Position numbers and translations under genes: made by a program
Source of the DNA: Rallus limicola
Lineage: Eukaryota > Chordata > Aves > Gruiformes > Rallidae
Length of the DNA stretch: 64,000 nucleotides
NCBI GenBank assembly: GCA_022605955.1
Contig: JAKCOZ010000007.1
Span: 36,000,991-36,064,990 of the forward strand
Direction: 5' to 3'
In this document: positions 59,187 through 64,000 of the stretch, piece by piece
Layout of the letters: each line of letters opens with the position of its first letter
Position numbering within the stretch: the first letter of the stretch is position 1
The notes under the pieces: generated by a model
The model's input: the letters and a program-made list of their open reading frames with translations, nothing else
What the model was told of the DNA's origin: nothing
Databases searched by the model: none

Positions 59187-60120
59187 GTGTTGGGTTTTTT
59201 CCTTGAACCAGTGCTATTTTATAAGTTGAGAGGGTCACGAGTAATTAGAGGGTCACAAGTAACTATAAATTCTCTGTACGCGCAGAGAGAACGCGCCTGG
59301 GACATGGTGCTACACACTGCCTTGTCCTCAGAGCAAGGATGGGCATGTGTGGGAATTGCACTTAAGCAGTTAAAACCACCGGTGTCTGCTTATCTCTTAC
59401 ACAAACATTGTGGATGGGGATTTACAAGGTTGTATGAGAAACAGCGGAAGGCAAGAAGACCTCCCTGTTTTGGCTAGAGAATGGAGAATAAACAGACATA
59501 GGGTTTCTACAGAGAAATTTGAAGGCTCCAGTGCCCAGAGTGAGACCTTTTGCTTCACTAACTGTGAAATTAATATTAAAGTTGATACCTCTAAATATGA
59601 TAATGAGCTAAAAGCAGTATATGCTAAACATGTATGACTATAGTACTAGGCTCTCCACCCAAATCAGGATAAACATCACCCCTGAGAGGGAACAGCTAAG
59701 GTTAGGGTATAAAGGGTATTGAGGAAGTTACCCCCCGGGGGTGAGAGAAGAAACTGAAGACGATGAAGAGGCAGTTGATGAGCTGTGGTCGTTCTCCTCC
59801 ATCCAAGAAAGGCAAGCAACTGCAATTTCACCCTTTTGGTGAGAATACCCGGTACAGTATTTTGCTGGCATTATAATTATAATCATAGGCGTATATTAGC
59901 GCTATGCAGTCAGTGCATTTATCAACAGCAATTCCAAACTCTCTATATCTGTTGCCATAATAAACTTTTTATTGGTTTCAGCCTTTAGACATAAACCGTT
60001 GACCAAGTCTGGGACTAAGACTGGACCTAGGCTTCTCTCTGACAAGGAGCAGAAAAGCAAGGGCATCCTTTCTGAACCCCATAACTCAACGAGAACACTC
60101 CCCTCCAAACCCAGCCACAC
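59187..60120 (+). mobile_element. Possible LTR-retrovirus-derived remnant
   Basis: Two promoter/poly(A)-like modules stand in a row. The first has a 17-base direct repeat (AGAGGGTCACGAGTAAT and AGAGGGTCACAAGTAAC, 59228-59265), a TATA-like CTATAAATT, CpG-bearing text, and AATAAA near 59489. The second has GGTATAAAGG near 59707 and AATAAA at about 59961 followed by a T-rich stretch. A direct repeat, then TATA, then AATAAA about 220-250 bases later, is how LTRs are built. I do not recognise the family and no viral protein is readable. Confidence 0.3.
59228..59265 (+). repeat. 17-18-base tandem duplication
   Basis: AGAGGGTCACGAGTAATT is followed by AGAGGGTCACAAGTAACT. Confidence 0.8.
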
Positions 60121-62299
60121 ATCAGACTTTTACTGTTTATGTGACAGCATGTTTTAAGGATCTGTTGGATGGCTTTATTTATATTATATATATTTATTTA
60201 TATTAATGATCATGTTAGTCACAGTGGTTGAATAGCAAGTGCAAAGCCATTTTGAAATGACATCCTGTTGTTACCTACAACTTGTCTTTTCTTCTATCTA
60301 TGCATCGTTTGCAGTGAAAAGGAAGAGGGGCAGAGAAACCTATGCAAGTTGCACATCTTCATTGAACAAGTCTCCACCTCTCCCGCTGCTGTGCTGGGAC
60401 CTGTATGCATCAGTTGGGGGTACGGGCCAATATTTTAAATTCAAAAAGTGAGTAACTTCTTGTAGGGGCCATCAGAAAACAAACTCTACGGACTGACAGG
60501 GAAGTGAAATCCTTTCTTTGTACCTAAGAGACTTAGAAAAGAAAAGAAAAAGTAGAGCTGAATTATAGTAACATTTCAATCTTCAGAGCTGCTGTTAGCT
60601 ACAATGAATCCCTTTTATAAATTCAGTGTCTTGAGCTGCAAATACTTATCAAGAGTGTTATTATCAGCCATTGTGAGCCTGAGAACAAGAATTCCCACTG
60701 TATTTTAATGGCTGCTAGCCATTTCCATCAAAAAGAGGACTCTAACAGACATACAGTTATCATTGTTCAAATTTTAATGAATATATGGCATTCCCATTCA
60801 TTATTTAAGAAATGTTCAGATGCCGTTTCAGTCAAAGATGCCTCTTAATAAATGTTATTATCTACAAATGTGCCTTTAATAAAATATTACACTGTGCAAA
60901 AATAAAGTGTTGTACTGATAATCAAAGGAAAATGAATGAAGGAACTAAAACCCACAGTGATACAGTCTGAACTCCTAATTCACTCAAAAACCTCTTTGAT
61001 TTTAATGGGTGATTTCTCAGAGCCCAGCACAGGAACACAGGGTCAGGCCCATCAGGCACACACAAAGACACAAGAAACACCTTCTCCAAACTCTTGCAGC
61101 TCACACACAGACAGCTACCTGATTATTTGAGTCGGAGCAGGTCTATCTGTGGTCAGCTTGACCACAACTCAATAATGTTGCCTGCAAATCCAATATACAT
61201 GGCCCTCTGGACAGCTTTACATTCATTATCCAACTGTTTGGACTGCACACTTCGGAAAACACTCTGTAAATTAGTGTTCGACTGTTGAATGTGATTCAGT
61301 GCCGGCAAGGCTCTGTTTTTCTCACGGGTGCTTGTGTTTTTTGATAAACTTCTGTGCTGAGGTATCTCGAGTTAGGCTCTCAGAACTGAAACATCTTAAA
61401 TTTAATCAGGTTGCTAACACTGGCCCCAGACCGTTTGCTATCCAAGCCAGGAAGCAGCTATTTATTTTCTCTAAATTAATCCCAGCTCAGCAAGACACTT
61501 AAGCGCACATCTAACTCTATAAAGACAGAGTGGGTTTCCCACTCACTTAAATAATACAGATGCAAATGCTCTGCTGAATCAGGTCTATAAAAATCCAATA
61601 GCAGTCAGTAATAAATCCTGTGACATACAAGAGCAATCTCTGCTCCTCAGGCAGGAGGATGGAGCACGCTGCTAGGATGTGGAATGCAGTGTCCCTGCCA
61701 GTGCTGTGGGATTGCCTCCGCCTCCCCACTCCATTCCCCAGGCTGAGAACCACACACACTCCTCCTCTCTCTGTCTGGGATTAAGACATTTCTCTGTATA
61801 AAAAGCATCTATTATGCAAGATTTATCTTGGGTTTCCCTGCTCTGCTCATCTAGCCCTGCGTTTGAGATGGAAATACTCTCAGCACCCAGGCTGGATGTC
61901 TGAAGCAGGCGGGGCAGAAGCCAGGACGGTTTATTGGCCAGAGTAGAAGGTTTTTCTTCTGCAGCTACTTTGTATTAAATTTGGTTTATTTCTACCAGGA
62001 TAAAACATCAAACTAACACTTCACTAGAATTGAGAAACTGTCCCTGCTACATATAGAGCATGACGAAGGTGAAACTACCCCCTGCTAAACCTGATCAACT
62101 CTCATAGACTCTGCTCTAGGAAAGGGTTGGAGGTACAACAACAGGAGTCTAGAAAAGGATGCCTGGGTGCAAACTTGCTCATCCAACCCCTTTTTGTTTG
62201 CAGCCCTCTTCTCAAACCAGCACCTAAACTCTGCAGAGACTTTGTCTTAATGGTAAACAACCAACTGCCACCACCAATCATAATAATTATTAGCAATAA

Positions 62300-62307
62300 C
62301 AAATAAA

Positions 62308-62352
<45 letters not shown>
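62300..62352 (+). repeat. (AAAT)n then (AAT)n microsatellite
   Basis: About six AAAT units pass into about nine AAT units before ACAATC. The long Leu/Ile run on the minus strand is an artefact of this repeat. Confidence 0.92.
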
Positions 62353-62353
<1 letters not shown>

Positions 62354-63594
62354 AATCAAAGGTCATGTTCCTGCATATCACATCTTGTCAAGAGTGTTTG
62401 GCATCTCTCTCATGAATGCACACAACAGGCACCTCAAAATCAGGCATTCCTTTTCCCACGCTTCCCTGGGGTCTCCACAATGCATGTGTTGTGCCCAACA
62501 CATGTGGATAGGACAGGCTTTTGCAGAAAAGTCAGCCTCCAGCAGCAGTTCTATTGAAAAGGAGACTGAGGGACAACCTCACTTCCCACCACTGAGCACT
62601 CTGCTCAGGATCTCTGCTGCAGGATTAATAACCTGTGCCCTGAAAGAAGGTAGCTTTTTCTTATTTTTGTTTGAGGGAGGAAGAGCTCAGGGGGTATTTT
62701 ACAATGAAGGTTCAAATTAAAGGATCTGGGGCACAAGGTAGCCTCCTTGTAGCCTTGAATAAGGCCTTCAGAAAGGCCTGCCTTCATGGACATATAGGTC
62801 CTGTGGAGGATCTGGCACTGGCTGATGTAAGATATTGAAACAATACTGGCTGAGGGCAAAAACCTAAACCTACCCACTCACATTAGCCAAGCTTTAGTAG
62901 ATGGGCCATCAGTATCAAAAAAGACAGGGCCATGGAGAGCACAGTTTTATCAGTGTAAATGTGGATTAATTCAGCCATTTGGGGGGGCATATTCATCCCA
63001 GAAAAACATACCTGTTTCTCTATGCATCCATCATGGGTTCTTTTCCTACGCTTTGGGTAAGCCCTTCACAGATACCCACCATTAGATCCTCAAGGTTCAA
63101 CTTTGTAAAGAAGTTGCAGTGGGAGGTGATTATTCTCCAGCCTGGGTGGAATCTATCGTTGTGGACATTGATATCTCACCCAGACTGCAAGAAACAGTAT
63201 CTTAATCTTGAAAGTCCTACAGGATGATTTCCGTGGAGCCAGAGGTAAGAAGCACCCTCCCCACTTCTGCTCCTCGCATAAAATGCTCTCCACATCATAT
63301 ATTTATGAGCAAGGTAGTTTCGCAGTACCTTTGCTAGATTTGAAAAAGAAAATTAAAGCATTATTAAGGGCAAAGGGTCAGGCCAACTGATTGGCAATGA
63401 CTCCACCTGGAACAAAGAGATCCCCAAATAAACTTTTTTAATGAGAAGGGTGGCGAAAAGCCAAGCAGAAGTTGCTGAGGATACCTCATTAAAGAAATTG
63501 ATAAGCCTAAGTCAGGTCAATCTGTTTAAGTAACTCAGTGGCTTCAGTCAGATAGGAATAGATCTGTTAAATTTGCCATCAGAAAAGCAGCAGC

Positions 63595-63840
63595 ACAGTG
63601 GGAGCGGAGGAGGAGACCTCGTAGGGAGCCATAAGCTTCCCATAAAAGTTGGTAATCATGCGGGAAGTTGCATCTGTGGTTTACTCACTTGGAAGAGAGA
63701 CTTCTCACACAAAGCGAGCTGAAAGAGTTGTAGGCAGCAAGAACAGCCGCACACGAGGAGCGGATCTGCGTTCGGCAGCATGTGCTAATACCGTGGGATT
63801 TTCCCTGCACCGCCACAGCCTGTACCAGGGAACACAGCCT
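63595..63840. promoter_or_regulatory. CpG-richer patch, possible promoter or 5' exon
   Basis: About eleven CpG dinucleotides occur in 250 bases (for example GGAGCGGAGG, ACACGAGGAGCGGATCTGCG and TTCGGC), in a window otherwise very poor in CpG. It lies upstream of ST3GAL1 in the right direction for a first exon, but it is short, no TATA or clear donor decides it, and an enhancer or an old repeat would look alike. Confidence 0.2.
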
Positions 63841-64000
63841 GGCTGAGACAGTCGATCTGGCACATGCAAAACAAATTAAATCTAAGGCATAAGCCAGAAC
63901 CTGACTTCTTTTTACACCTTTGCAGCCCTAGGAGAGCACCAGCAGGGACAAGCAGGCTGATTTTCTGCTGGTACAGAAAGCTCAGAATATGGTTCTCGTT

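Larger units (their letters stand above)
60121..64000. other. Upstream flank to window end, no gene recognised
   Basis: Contains an AT-rich microsatellite-like patch near 60171-60208, the (AAAT)n/(AAT)n repeat at 62300-62352 and a CpG-richer patch at 63595-63840. No exon recognised. The stretch 60600-60910 is AT-rich and unremarkable. Confidence 0.55.

Noticed and set aside
1..64000. CRISPR arrays, tRNA, rRNA, phage or bacterial operons
   Set aside because: No spaced direct-repeat array, cloverleaf or bacterial gene layout was seen; the sequence is vertebrate throughout.

Overview
This is a 64 kb piece of a bird nuclear genome. The clade call rests on many 5'-truncated CR1 LINE copies with the usual 3' end (ATTCTATGATTCT type), two avian ERVL-like solo LTRs, and one vertebrate multi-exon gene whose protein reads as avian ST3GAL1. 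The LTR type suggests a bird outside the chicken lineage, but the species cannot be named from the sequence alone.

The only protein gene I can support is ST3GAL1 (CMP-sialic acid:Gal-beta-1,3-GalNAc alpha-2,3-sialyltransferase 1), on the minus strand. Its six coding exons run from the start codon at 34708 down to the stop at 12972. They join in frame across five GT-AG introns to give 341 residues with sialylmotifs L, S, III and VS all present. The 3' UTR probably continues to a polyadenylation site near 9890. The 5' end lies upstream of 34708: at least one 5' UTR exon must sit at higher coordinates, in or beyond this window, and I could not place it.

Layout. 1-9889: intergenic DNA downstream of the gene, with a solo LTR (6258-6762) and a CR1 copy (8893-9337). 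9890-34727: ST3GAL1, whose introns hold seven CR1 fragments or copies, a 229-base all-purine repeat block, other simple repeats and possible regulatory motifs. 34728-64000: upstream flank and possible 5' UTR intron space, with further CR1 copies on both strands, a second solo LTR with a near-perfect target duplication (50775-51389), a 22-base C homopolymer, a palindromic octamer (POU-like) site, a probable LTR-retrovirus-derived remnant near 59.2-60.1 kb, and a CpG-richer patch near 63.6-63.85 kb.

Nearly all other open frames are short and random, lie inside CR1 copies, or come from the purine repeat. I found no operon, CRISPR array, phage, rRNA or tRNA. I did not find an undescribed biological system. 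The best leads are two substitutions in the ST3GAL1 sialylmotifs, a CR1 remnant about 25 bases from a splice acceptor, an inverted CR1 5' end, and several candidate cis-regulatory motifs.
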